From assembly GCA_017472145.1 (NCBI GenBank), contig JAFUQX010000058.1, forward strand, positions 166,357-230,356: a stretch of DNA of 64,000 bases. Reading direction: 5' to 3'. How positions within the stretch are numbered: the stretch's first letter is position 1; each line of letters opens with the position of its first letter. This DNA is from Ruminococcus sp. (GTDB lineage Bacteria > Bacillota > Clostridia > Oscillospirales > Ruminococcaceae). Made by a program: the position numbers and the translations under genes. Under the pieces are notes generated by a model that had not been told where the DNA came from, did no database searches, and saw nothing but the letters and a program-made list of their open reading frames with translations. Shown piece after piece: positions 17,218 through 25,841 of the stretch.

Positions 17218-17910
17218 TCAACAAGGCTGTACAGTATCTCCTCCGGCATTGAAACGATAACCAACACCCCGGATCGTTTCAATGTATTTTCCGCAGTCCC
17301 CAAGCTTGGCCCGAAGCGTCCGCATATGTACATCCACCGTTCTGCTTTCATTGCCAAAAGTATATCCCCACACTTCAGATAAAAGCTCTTCACGAGTATA
17401 AACCCGGCCATAATTTTTCATCATCAAAAGGAGTATTTCAAATTCTTTGAGTGTCAGAACCACATTTTCTTTGTTCACCAACACCAAATGCTTTACAGGA
17501 CACATATAAAGATTTCCGCAAACATATTCCTCCTGGTTTTTTGCAGCTTTTGTTCTACGCAGAAGTGCACGGATCCGGGATATCAGCTCCATGGTGCCAA
17601 AGGGCTTGACAATATAATCATCTGCACCTTTGTCCAGTGCAATGACCTTATCATACTCCGTAGATTTTGCGGTCAGCATGATAACCGGCATATTCTGTGT
17701 ATCGGATCGTTTGCGAAGCTGATCAAGAATTTGCAGGCCGTCCTCACCGGGAAGCATCACATCCAGAAGCAGAAGGGACGGCACTCTCTGTCCCAACGCA
17801 TTCCAAAAATCCTGCGGATGCGAAAATCCCTCTGCCTTATACCCCGCACGGCTCAAGGCGTAAAGAACAAATTCACAGGTATTATTTTCATCATCGAGTA
17901 TGTAAATCAT
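17218..17910 (-). CDS. OmpR/PhoB-family response regulator, orphan
   Basis: A 230-residue regulator with an N-terminal receiver (acidic pair DDE near residue 6, phospho-acceptor in LLLLDVMLPG, Lys in IVKPFG) and a C-terminal winged helix (LTLKEFEILLLMMKNYGRVYT; ESRTVDVHMRTLRAKLG; IRGVGYRF). The start at 17910 follows AAAGGTG. No histidine kinase follows; instead there is a decayed patch, so the partner may have been lost or be elsewhere. Standing next to the phosphonate operon, it could be the Pho-type activator of that operon, which is inference only. Confidence 0.88.
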   Translation of the reverse strand: MIYILDDENNTCEFVLYALSRAGYKAEGFSHPQDFWNALGQRVPSLLLLDVMLPGEDGLQILDQLRKRSDTQNMPVIMLTAKSTEYDKVIALDKGADDYIVKPFGTMELISRIRALLRRTKAAKNQEEYVCGNLYMCPVKHLVLVNKENVVLTLKEFEILLLMMKNYGRVYTREELLSEVWGYTFGNESRTVDVHMRTLRAKLGDCGKYIETIRGVGYRFNAGGDTVQPC

Positions 17911-18037
17911 GTAGTACACCTTTCTTCTACGGTTTTGATACAATATTATTGTACCAAAGCAAGATGAAGTCTGAAACCGCTGTTCCATAAATTCTGCGTA
18001 AAATCAGAGAATCGAACACCTATGCTGCTGACAGCAG

Positions 18038-18067
18038 AAAAAAGGCCCGAGATATGGGCCTTTTTTT
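18038..18067. terminator. Bidirectional terminator after phnO
   Basis: Stem GGCCC/GGGCC (18044-18060) flanked by A6 on the left and T7 on the right. It closes the phosphonate operon on the minus strand. Confidence 0.8.
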
Positions 18068-18521
18068 AATAGAAATCACATTTTGCATTCATGAGACGCA
18101 ATGTAAACTTGTCATGTGTCTTTTTCATACTTTCCCGCTGATAAAACCGATGGGCACAAACTCGTTTTTTATGACTGCCGACTTCAAGCTGTTCACATAA
18201 ACACTTCCTTGCGGTTTCTGATGCTGCTGCCAGCAGCTGCCGGCCAATTCCCTGCGAACGAAAGCCGTCCAACACTGCCAGCTCCATAATTTCGGCAATC
18301 CTTGCAGCATGATGCAATTGGTATTCCATGCGCATATGGAGCGTACCGACAACCTGTCCGTTCAGTTCAGCCACCAGGATCACATGGTTCTGATCGTCTG
18401 ACATTGCCTCATAGCCATAAGCAAACTCTGTTTCCGGAAGCTTTTCATCTTCCATTTCACAAATCAGCTGATAGACCGCTGAAAGATCGTCCGCCGCCGC
18501 TTCCCGTATCAACACCTTCAT
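18066..18521 (-). CDS. phnO: GNAT acetyltransferase, PhnO-like
   Basis: A 151-residue GNAT protein with AVYQLICEMED at the N-terminus, LHHAARIAEIMELAV and RSQGIGRQLL (acetyl-CoA loop), and HRFYQRE ... FTLRL at the C-terminus. This pattern closely follows Escherichia coli PhnO (aminoalkylphosphonate N-acetyltransferase). It is the last gene of the C-P lyase operon and overlaps the PHP gene by four bases. It would acetylate aminophosphonates such as aminomethylphosphonate before or to protect against cleavage. Confidence 0.78.
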   Translation of the reverse strand: MKVLIREAAADDLSAVYQLICEMEDEKLPETEFAYGYEAMSDDQNHVILVAELNGQVVGTLHMRMEYQLHHAARIAEIMELAVLDGFRSQGIGRQLLAAASETARKCLCEQLEVGSHKKRVCAHRFYQRESMKKTHDKFTLRLMNAKCDFY

Positions 18522-19321
18522 CCGAAGATACGCACTGCGCCGCTTGCTTCTGCGATATAATCACCGATATCAGGTGAATTCAGTTCATAGCGTCCGTGAA
18601 AGTCACTGCCGCCTGTAAGAAACAGCCCGTATCGCTCCGCATACTCTTTTATAATGGCTTTATCTTTTTCTGAATTGGCATGATGGTTCAGTTCAAGTCC
18701 ATCTAATCCGCTTTCGACAAGTGCAGGGATCAGCTCGAAATTCTGCTGCTGTCCACTGTGAGCCAGTACGGCAAATCCGCCGGCTTCCTTGACCGCCCTG
18801 ACCGCCTTGAACGGATCCATATACTCAATATCAAAATGACAGATACCGTTATTTTTAAAGGTATTGTAGTAGAATTCGCCGAACATCTCTCCTGCCCGGC
18901 CGCGGCTCACAAGATCATCCATAATATGCTGTTTGTAGATGTATCTGCCGTCTGCTTTCGGGAGCTTTTCGATGTCAATCTCAAATCCATGCTGGTTGAG
19001 GATCTCGATCTGACGGAGAGAGTTTTCATGCCGGGCCTGCAAAGTCGGTGTCACAGCCTGTTCCAGAATCTCAGGTCTTCGGATATTGTATCCCAGAACA
19101 TGCACCCTGAAATTCTTGTCATAATCAAAAGCAGAGATTTCAATGCCAGCCAGAACCTTTACCTTATCGGAATATACCAGCTGATTTGCATGAGAGAGTG
19201 TGTCATGGTCTGTGATGACAATTCCGTCCAGCTGTTTTTCTTCCGCACGTCTGACAATTTCCGCAATATGCAGCGAGCCGTCAGAAACAGTGGAATGAAT
19301 ATGCATATCCGCTTTCATCAT
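18518..19321 (-). CDS. PHP-domain phosphoesterase, probable PhnPP-type cyclic phosphodiesterase
   Basis: A 267-residue PHP enzyme with the metal ligands in DMHIHSTVSDG, TDHDTLSHA, GIEISAF, VLAHSG and GSDFHG. C-P lyase yields 5-phosphoribosyl 1,2-cyclic phosphate, which PhnP (a metallo-beta-lactamase) opens in E. coli. No PhnP is present here, and PHP-type enzymes are known to replace it in some Actinobacteria and Firmicutes. The gene overlaps phnL and phnO by four bases each. The role is well supported by context, but the product isomer is not predictable here. Confidence 0.82.
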   Translation of the reverse strand: MMKADMHIHSTVSDGSLHIAEIVRRAEEKQLDGIVITDHDTLSHANQLVYSDKVKVLAGIEISAFDYDKNFRVHVLGYNIRRPEILEQAVTPTLQARHENSLRQIEILNQHGFEIDIEKLPKADGRYIYKQHIMDDLVSRGRAGEMFGEFYYNTFKNNGICHFDIEYMDPFKAVRAVKEAGGFAVLAHSGQQQNFELIPALVESGLDGLELNHHANSEKDKAIIKEYAERYGLFLTGGSDFHGRYELNSPDIGDYIAEASGAVRIFG

Positions 19322-20010
19322 ACAAAACTGCCCTCCGAAATGTTATATACCTTGTCACACAAGCCATCCATAAACTCAAGGTCGTGAAAAATTCCGATCA
19401 TGCTCGTCTGCTCGTTCTTCAGCCTGATCAGTATATCCTTAACAAGAATTTTTGTCTTGTTGTCAAGAGAAGCTGTCGGCTCGTCAAGCAGCATCAGTCT
19501 TGGATTCTTTACCATGATATGTGCAAGATTCAGTCTCAGCCGTTCTCCGCCGGAAAAGGTATTCGGATAAATATCCCACAGACTCTTTGGAAGTCTGAAG
19601 TAATCCAGCATCTCCTCCGCTCTGGCCGCAGCCTGGGCCTTATCACAACCGGTTTCCAGCAGAGCATTCATGACATGTTCCTTTGCAGTCGTTCTCGGCA
19701 TGACACTCAGAAACTGTGACACATATCCGATTTCATGCTTGCGCAGGTGGAGCATCTCCCTTTCACTTGCTTTTGTCAGATCAATTCGGCCAAACGCCTC
19801 ACTATCGTATATAATCTCTCCGCAGGTTGCCAGATATGTACGGTTGATACACTTGAGAATAGTGGATTTACCTGCACCAGACAGACCCACGATACCGATA
19901 AATTGGCCTTTATCGAGAGAAAAATTAACATTTTTACAAGATCTGATTTCTCTCTCCACATTGTGAAGATAGAAGTTTTTTGTAAGATTTTTGATTTGCA
20001 GAATCTGCAT
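19318..20010 (-). CDS. phnL: C-P lyase ABC-type ATPase PhnL
   Basis: A 230-residue ATPase with Walker A GLSGAGKST, signature FSGGERLRLNLA, Walker B LMLLDEPTASLD and IFHDLEF as the H-loop. It lacks transmembrane partners and belongs to the C-P lyase accessory ATPases that act on the PhnGHIJ core, not in transport. The start at 20010 follows GGAGGTAATAC and is four bases past phnM. Confidence 0.9.
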   Translation of the reverse strand: MQILQIKNLTKNFYLHNVEREIRSCKNVNFSLDKGQFIGIVGLSGAGKSTILKCINRTYLATCGEIIYDSEAFGRIDLTKASEREMLHLRKHEIGYVSQFLSVMPRTTAKEHVMNALLETGCDKAQAAARAEEMLDYFRLPKSLWDIYPNTFSGGERLRLNLAHIMVKNPRLMLLDEPTASLDNKTKILVKDILIRLKNEQTSMIGIFHDLEFMDGLCDKVYNISEGSFV

Positions 20011-20014
20011 TGTA

Positions 20015-21166
20015 TTACCTCCTGTATTCCACTCTTGATGTCGGCCGGCCATCCACGAGGACATGCGTGATCACAGGATAGCCATCGAGGATATCGACAA
20101 TGGAGAGATCCGCTTTCTTTCCGATTTCGATAGAACCATATTCCTTGTCTATCTTCATGGCTTTCGCAGGATTCAGTGTTGCCTTTTTCACCATTTCCGG
20201 AAGCGGCTGGCCGTATTTTGTATGCATGGTAAAAATGCTGTGCAGAATCGCCTGAGGATAATAGTCAGAACAGAGAATGTCTCCGCAGCCCTCATTGATG
20301 GCTTCAGCCGCAGACATATTCCCCGAATGAGAACCTCCGAGAAGAATATTCGGAGCTCCGACAACGGTGTAATAGCCTCTCTTACTGGCTTCCTTTGCGA
20401 CCGCAATCGTAATCGGGAACTCGCTGATATCAACACCGATTTTCTCATTCAGCTCCAGCTTTTCCACTGTATCATCATCGTGGGAAGCGACTGTTATGCC
20501 CTTTGCATGCGCTATCCCGGCCAGCTCTCTGAGCTGTGCAAGGGAAAGTGTTTTCTTTGTGCGCTGCTCCTCTAAAATCTCTTCAAAGGTCGCTTCAGAT
20601 GTATCAATTGACTTTTCATAAATCGCAAGGTCACGGTACTGTCCCTGTCCGGGCGTATGATCCATAAAAGAGATCTCGTGAACAAGTCCCTGCTCCATCA
20701 TGGACTTTGCAATATCGTAGGCCTCAAGATAATCGATTTCAATTCTCAGATGACAACGATGATGAATCAGATGATTGCGGTTGTGAATATCCGCAAGCAG
20801 TGCGGCCATTCTGGCCACGCTTTCCTTATTGCGCATGGTACACGGTCCGAAGGCCTTTGTTTCATACAAGGAAAAGGAGTGATATATTGTAGTGATTCCG
20901 AGCTGAAGCAGCTCCTTTTCACACTCTTTAAGCGCAAGCTCATAGTCGAATACGGCGGTCGGTCGGGGACTGATGAACTTCTCCACCTTATCGGAGTGTA
21001 CGTCAATAAATCCGGGAAGAATGTATCGGCCGTGCGCATCAATGGTTCTGTCTGCCTTTCCTGTAAACACACAGATATCCTGAATCACGCCGTCTTCAAT
21101 GAGCAGAGAGCGGCCTTCAATGATTTCATCGGGCGTTACAATGCGTCCGTTTTTTATTTCTATCAT
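20015..21166 (-). CDS. phnM: Alpha-D-ribose 1-methylphosphonate 5-triphosphate diphosphatase PhnM
   Basis: A 383-residue amidohydrolase with the FIDVHSDKVE metal motif in place of the usual HxH, plus ASHDDDT and CSDYYPQ. The enzyme removes pyrophosphate from the ribosyl triphosphate intermediate. Length matches E. coli PhnM (378). Confidence 0.92.
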   Translation of the reverse strand: MIEIKNGRIVTPDEIIEGRSLLIEDGVIQDICVFTGKADRTIDAHGRYILPGFIDVHSDKVEKFISPRPTAVFDYELALKECEKELLQLGITTIYHSFSLYETKAFGPCTMRNKESVARMAALLADIHNRNHLIHHRCHLRIEIDYLEAYDIAKSMMEQGLVHEISFMDHTPGQGQYRDLAIYEKSIDTSEATFEEILEEQRTKKTLSLAQLRELAGIAHAKGITVASHDDDTVEKLELNEKIGVDISEFPITIAVAKEASKRGYYTVVGAPNILLGGSHSGNMSAAEAINEGCGDILCSDYYPQAILHSIFTMHTKYGQPLPEMVKKATLNPAKAMKIDKEYGSIEIGKKADLSIVDILDGYPVITHVLVDGRPTSRVEYRR

Positions 21167-21180
21167 AGATCGGATTCTCC

Positions 21181-22014
21181 TTATAAAAGCGAATGTACAA
21201 GCTGCTGTGTATAGGCGTGCTGCGGATCTTCCAGAATCTGGTCAGTGAGGCCGCTTTCAATGATTTTACCATCAAGCATCACGACCGTACGATCGGCAAG
21301 CATTCTGATAACCGCCAGATCATGGGAAACCAGCAGAATGGAAATGCCATACTTTGTCTTGATTTTCCGAATCAGATCGAGAACTCTTGCCTGTACAGAA
21401 AGATCCAGTCCTGTAGTAACCTCATCAAGAAGCAAAATTGACGGATTATTGGCAAGAGCCTTGGAAATCTGCACTCTCTGCTGCATACCGCCCGAAAAAT
21501 TCTTCGGGGCCTCTGACATTCTGGAGGTCAGAATCTCCACGGCCTCCAGCAGCTCCATGGCCCGCTCGGTCATTTCACCAGCATTGCGGCTTCCGGCAGC
21601 AATAATCTTTTCAGCAATATTGGATGCTGCGGAATAATCCATTCGCAGTCCCCTCACGGGATTCTGGTAAACCATACCCATGATCTTATTCTTGATCCCG
21701 CGTTTTTCTGCGGAGCTGGCCTCCCAGATATTCACCTGACCGTTCTTGTAGCCACTCAGAACCGCACGGCCCGATGTAGGCTCAAGGTCGAAATACAGGC
21801 TCTGCATCAGGGTAGACTTTCCTGAACCGCTTTCTCCTACAATACCAAGCACCTCACCGGGATAAACCTCAATGGAAACATCATTGGAGGCCCATACTGT
21901 TCCGCATTTGGTGCATCTGTTTTTCTCAAGGCTGCTCTGACAATCCGGACAGCCTTCGCCGTAGCGTACTGTCAGATTGCTCACCTGCAATACCGGCTTT
22001 TCTGCTGTATTCAT
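21181..22014 (-). CDS. phnK: C-P lyase ABC-type ATPase PhnK with an N-terminal zinc-ribbon-like insert
   Basis: A 277-residue ATPase with GESGSGKST, FSGGMQQRVQISKAL, LLLDEVTTGLD and the H-loop VSHDLAV, which bind ATP on the PhnJ side of the core complex. Compared with E. coli PhnK (252 residues) it has an insertion of about 23 residues after VRYGEG containing CPDCQ and CTKCG, a CxxC-x9-CxxC pair typical of a zinc ribbon. The insert lies before the Walker A motif. It overlaps phnJ by four bases. Confidence 0.9.
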   Translation of the reverse strand: MNTAEKPVLQVSNLTVRYGEGCPDCQSSLEKNRCTKCGTVWASNDVSIEVYPGEVLGIVGESGSGKSTLMQSLYFDLEPTSGRAVLSGYKNGQVNIWEASSAEKRGIKNKIMGMVYQNPVRGLRMDYSAASNIAEKIIAAGSRNAGEMTERAMELLEAVEILTSRMSEAPKNFSGGMQQRVQISKALANNPSILLLDEVTTGLDLSVQARVLDLIRKIKTKYGISILLVSHDLAVIRMLADRTVVMLDGKIIESGLTDQILEDPQHAYTQQLVHSLL

Positions 22015-22856
22015 CGGCTGCGCACCTCCTTACAATAGGATGTATCTGAACACTGATAATATCTCTCTCCGGTTGCGGAATCAAATATCTCGTCAAGATA
22101 GGTATTGGTGCTGCCGCAGAGACGGCACTTCTTTCCTGCAAAATTCTCAGGCTCAAACGGAATATCTTCAAACGCAAGAGACTCCACATTTGTATGGGGC
22201 GGAATTGCATAAATCTTCTTTTCACGGCCTGCACCAAACAGATAAAGGCACTCGGAATTATGCAGCTTCGGATTGTCAAACTTCGGAATCGGACTGGGAT
22301 TCATGACGTATCGTCCCTCAATCATACAAGGGTATTCCGTTGCAATCGTCACCTTACCATATTTGATAATGCTTTCATAAAGCTGGAGCCAGATGGGCGC
22401 ATAGTCCTTCTCTGCATGCATCTTCTTGGTCACTTCCTCCTTCGGCTCGACAATTCTGAGCGGCTCGGGAATCGGTACCTGAAGCACAAGAATCTAGTCA
22501 TTCCGAAGCGGGATTTCGGGAACTCTGTGACGGGACTGGATCAGTGTAGCCCTCCGTGTGTCAGTGGTAGTTTCCACATCCGTACAAAGTCTGACAAACT
22601 TCTTGATGTTCACGGCATTTACACTCTCATCGCTGCCCTGATCAATGACCTTGAGCGTATCTTCGGGGCCAATAAGAGATAATGTCAGCTGAATGCCGCC
22701 AGTTCCCCATCCTCTGCCAATGGGAAGCTCTCTTGAACCAAAGGGCACCTGATATCCGGGAATCGCAACAGCCTTAAGTGTGCAGCGCCGGATTTCTTTT
22801 TTGGAGCCTTCATCCAGAAAACCGTAATTATATTCCTTGTTACGTTTGATTTTCAT
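22011..22856 (-). CDS. phnJ: C-P lyase PhnJ, interrupted by an in-frame TAG
   Basis: With codon 121 read through, this is a 281-residue PhnJ, exactly the E. coli length, with GYQVPFGSRELPIGRGWGTG, NPSPIPKFDNPKLH and the C-terminal cluster motif CRLC-x21-C-SDTSY-C (C-x2-C-x21-C-x5-C). The TAG at 22494-22496 lies in RND[TAG]ILVLQVPIPEPLR, where E. coli has Gln, so one C to T change of CAG would explain it. All four cluster cysteines are downstream of the stop, so a 120-residue product could not cleave phosphonates. The start at 22856 follows GGGAGAG. It is a nonsense allele, a suppressed codon or a sequence error. Confidence 0.85.
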
Positions 22857-22876
22857 TCTATCTGTCTCTCCCAAAG

Positions 22877-23935
22877 TTACTCTTTATTCCTTGTTTTTCT
22901 GACTGCATCCAGCTTGGACTGAAAGGTGACATAATGCGGCAGCTTCAGATGGGAGATAAATCCGTTCATCTCAATGCAATCGCCGTGCATCAGTACGAAT
23001 TCCTCATCCTCCGGAGGATAGTCCCCGCCCTTTTCCAGCTCATAATCCAGCACAGACATGGCGATTGCCTTATTTTCATTTCTGCCGAATACGGCACCAT
23101 AGCCGCTGGCCAACTTCAGCTGATCCTTATCCTCTGCCTGATTGATGGATTCGGCCTCCGTCATCAGAATTTCACCAATATAGATGGACTCATCACAGTC
23201 ATCCCCATAAGGAACTTCCAGTTCAACATAGCCTGTCCGCAGTTCGCCCACTGTGGGATGCACCTGCCCAAATCCTCTGAGCACGGAATAGGCCAGACCC
23301 GAGATAAAGCCCGTATCCGCTCTGGAAAGTGTCTGGAGCTTTGCACTTCTGGAGGCTGGAAATTCCAACAGATTTTCTGTAACATCATAAGGCTTCTCAT
23401 TGTTTTCCGCATAGACCTCCAGAAGTCCTTCTTTTTTCAGCTCATCGGAAACTCTGGCAAAGGGAGTCACTTCGGTCGCCTTCTGCTTTTCAAGCTTTCC
23501 CTTCATTTTCTTGTGCAGTTCCCGCGACTTTTCCTTCTCAAGCCTGAAGTTCATCAGACGATGGGTGTAGTCATAGGTCGCACCCAGCACCTGTCCTCCG
23601 GGAATATCCTTGAATGCTGCGGAGATGCGGCGTACGATGCGCATATTGGCTGTATCTGCAACATTGGTATAATAGCTCCTTTTCAGCGTGGAACGATAGG
23701 CCCTGAGCAGGAATACGGCTTCTTCCGTAGAGCCCTCGCACTGCTTCAAAGCAAGAGCCGCATATCTGGGTGCGTATAGCCCCGCTTCACTCATGACCTT
23801 ATCCACAAGCAAGGAGAGCTTCTTTTCAATTGCTTCCAGTGCAATATCCTTATGTGTTCCGCTTCTGTAAAATTTGAGCAGCTTGATGCTTTCTTCAATG
23901 GCCTCTTCGCCGCCCGATACTGCAACATATGCCAT
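22877..23935 (-). CDS. phnI: C-P lyase core protein PhnI
   Basis: A 352-residue protein opening MAYVAVSGGEEAIEESIKLL, the usual PhnI start, with PRYAALALKQCEGSTEEAVF and the C-terminal LPHYVTFQSKLDAVRKTR. PhnI transfers the phosphonate onto ATP ribose, displacing adenine, with PhnG, H and L. Length agrees with E. coli (354). Confidence 0.93.
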   Translation of the reverse strand: MAYVAVSGGEEAIEESIKLLKFYRSGTHKDIALEAIEKKLSLLVDKVMSEAGLYAPRYAALALKQCEGSTEEAVFLLRAYRSTLKRSYYTNVADTANMRIVRRISAAFKDIPGGQVLGATYDYTHRLMNFRLEKEKSRELHKKMKGKLEKQKATEVTPFARVSDELKKEGLLEVYAENNEKPYDVTENLLEFPASRSAKLQTLSRADTGFISGLAYSVLRGFGQVHPTVGELRTGYVELEVPYGDDCDESIYIGEILMTEAESINQAEDKDQLKLASGYGAVFGRNENKAIAMSVLDYELEKGGDYPPEDEEFVLMHGDCIEMNGFISHLKLPHYVTFQSKLDAVRKTRNKE

Positions 23936-23937
23936 AC

Positions 23938-24513
23938 TTATGCTCCCTCCTTCAGAACCAGTCTCGGAATACAGAATATCGTGCCCTCATCCGATACAAA
24001 AATCATATCCACACCCTGCGGATATTCATAATTCTGTGCGTCCCGCAGTGCAATGGCCTTGGCCGCTGTTTCAGAAAGAGAAACCTCCGCAGTACCATCA
24101 ATGCCTGCACCGTACAGACGGAAGCTTCTGTCGGCCTGGCCGTTATCCTTGATAATCAGAGTCGCAGACAGCTGAGGATCTGCAAGCGTACCGCATTTAG
24201 CCTGTGCAAATGCTTCTTCCAGCTCTGAAGAATCGCTGATAAAAATAAAATCCGCAGCGTTTACAGAAACATTCTGCGCCAGTGTCAGCAGCGAAATATC
24301 CGCTGCAAGCTTGGAATCTGAGCCGGTATAAAAACTCATTTCATTATCCAGCAGTGTCATTGCAATCGCCAGAAATGCTGCCTTGTCACCATACATTTTA
24401 TCTGCCTGCTCCCTGATGGAAAGCACTCTGCATGGATTGGACATGGCTTCCAGCAGCCTGCGATACACTGCCTGCGAATCAAATACTTCATCAAAGCTAT
24501 GCAATTGTTTCAT
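23938..24513 (-). CDS. phnH: C-P lyase core protein PhnH
   Basis: A 191-residue PhnH with FDSQAVYRRLLEAMSNPCRV near the start and EYPQGVDMIFVSDEGTIFCI ending in PRLV near the C-terminus, both characteristic. It is part of the PhnGHIJ core. It overlaps phnG by four bases. Confidence 0.92.
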   Translation of the reverse strand: MKQLHSFDEVFDSQAVYRRLLEAMSNPCRVLSIREQADKMYGDKAAFLAIAMTLLDNEMSFYTGSDSKLAADISLLTLAQNVSVNAADFIFISDSSELEEAFAQAKCGTLADPQLSATLIIKDNGQADRSFRLYGAGIDGTAEVSLSETAAKAIALRDAQNYEYPQGVDMIFVSDEGTIFCIPRLVLKEGA

Positions 24514-24935
24514 TCTGCCGCCTCCGAATCCATGGAATTAAAGTTCACCATCGTTTTCATGAACATCGTATTTTCCTTTTCAATACGCTCCTGCTGTTTT
24601 CTTTCCAGATCATACAGCTCATTTTCTCGCTGAAAGCAGCCATAGTTACACGCTGCATCGATGATTGCCATTGCAACCGTTTTATCGAAATCGTCACCCA
24701 TTGCAACGGCCCGGCCGGTTGTACCCCCAATGGAAACAATTGCATCTGTCACAATGACTTCTCCGATATAAAAGAGGCTTTCCTTCACCGGCTCACGCAT
24801 TTTTACCATTGCCAGGGATTTTTCCGGCTTTTTGACAATCATGACCTGATAACCTGCCTGTATTTCAGATGCATATTCAATGATCTCATCACGATCGGCA
24901 CGGTTCATGATTCTGAACAATCTTTTCTTATCCAA
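24510..24935 (-). CDS. phnG: C-P lyase core protein PhnG
   Basis: A 141-residue PhnG-type protein: MVKMREPVKESLFYIGEVIV and GRAVAMGDDFDKTVAMAIID are family signatures. Subunit of the core complex and first of the catalytic genes after the transporter. Confidence 0.9.
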   Translation of the reverse strand: MDKKRLFRIMNRADRDEIIEYASEIQAGYQVMIVKKPEKSLAMVKMREPVKESLFYIGEVIVTDAIVSIGGTTGRAVAMGDDFDKTVAMAIIDAACNYGCFQRENELYDLERKQQERIEKENTMFMKTMVNFNSMDSEAAE

Positions 24936-24962
24936 TTTTCTTTCTCCGTTCTGAAAAGTAGT

Positions 24963-25841
24963 TTACTTGACTTTATCCTTGAACTTTGTTGAAAAGGTTT
25001 CAAGGATGATAACTGCAATAACGACAACATAAGTCAGAAATCCCATCTCATGCAGGTCGAAGTAGAAGCTGCCGGCCATGAACAGATTGAATCCGATTCC
25101 GCCTGCACCTGCAGCTGCACCCATAGCAACAGCATTGGTAAAGTTGATTTCAAAGCGCATGAATGTCCATGCAACCATGGAGCTGAGCGATGCGGGGAGA
25201 ATGGCCTGGAATACGATCTGCCAGAAGTCAGCACCATTTGCACGCAGGGCCTCAATTGTACCATCATCAATTTCCTCAATGGCCTCGGCATACATCTTTG
25301 TCAGATAGGCGAAGCTGTGGAAGGTCAGACCAATAACAGCCGCCACACTTCCCAGTCCAGCAGATACTGCAAAAATCAGCACCCAAAGAACGGTCGGAAC
25401 CGCTCTGACAATTGCAACTACGCTTTTGATCACATTAGCCATCACAGGGAATGCTATGTTTTTTGCACATAATAATGAACAGAAAAACGCAAGCACTGCA
25501 CCGAACAACGTGGAAATAATACCAAGGCAGAATGTCACCAGCAGCTGATAGAGAACCCCTGTAACAGTATCTCGCTCCAGTCTGGGCTGTATAAAAACTG
25601 TTTTGATATTGTGCAGCGTTGCAGTGATGGCCTCTGCAAAGTCAATATCCTTATAGTCAAACGTTACAAATGCTAATACTGTAACTGCAATCAGACCGCA
25701 AATAAGAATCCGAATCGCAATATTGCTCCTACTGTGGGATTTGATTCTGATTTTGCCGTTTCTTCTGTGTTCCATCATCGAAGTGTTCAATACACCTGAA
25801 AGTGCAGCTTCTGAACCACCCGAAATTGTATAATTCTGCAT
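24963..25841 (-). CDS. phnE: Phosphonate ABC transporter permease PhnE (first copy)
   Basis: A 292-residue permease with about six membrane segments and the EAA-like EALRANGADFWQIVFQAILP. An N-terminal cytoplasmic stretch of about 40 residues precedes the first helix. It pairs with the adjacent phnE2. It overlaps that gene by one base. Confidence 0.9.
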   Translation of the reverse strand: MQNYTISGGSEAALSGVLNTSMMEHRRNGKIRIKSHSRSNIAIRILICGLIAVTVLAFVTFDYKDIDFAEAITATLHNIKTVFIQPRLERDTVTGVLYQLLVTFCLGIISTLFGAVLAFFCSLLCAKNIAFPVMANVIKSVVAIVRAVPTVLWVLIFAVSAGLGSVAAVIGLTFHSFAYLTKMYAEAIEEIDDGTIEALRANGADFWQIVFQAILPASLSSMVAWTFMRFEINFTNAVAMGAAAGAGGIGFNLFMAGSFYFDLHEMGFLTYVVVIAVIILETFSTKFKDKVK

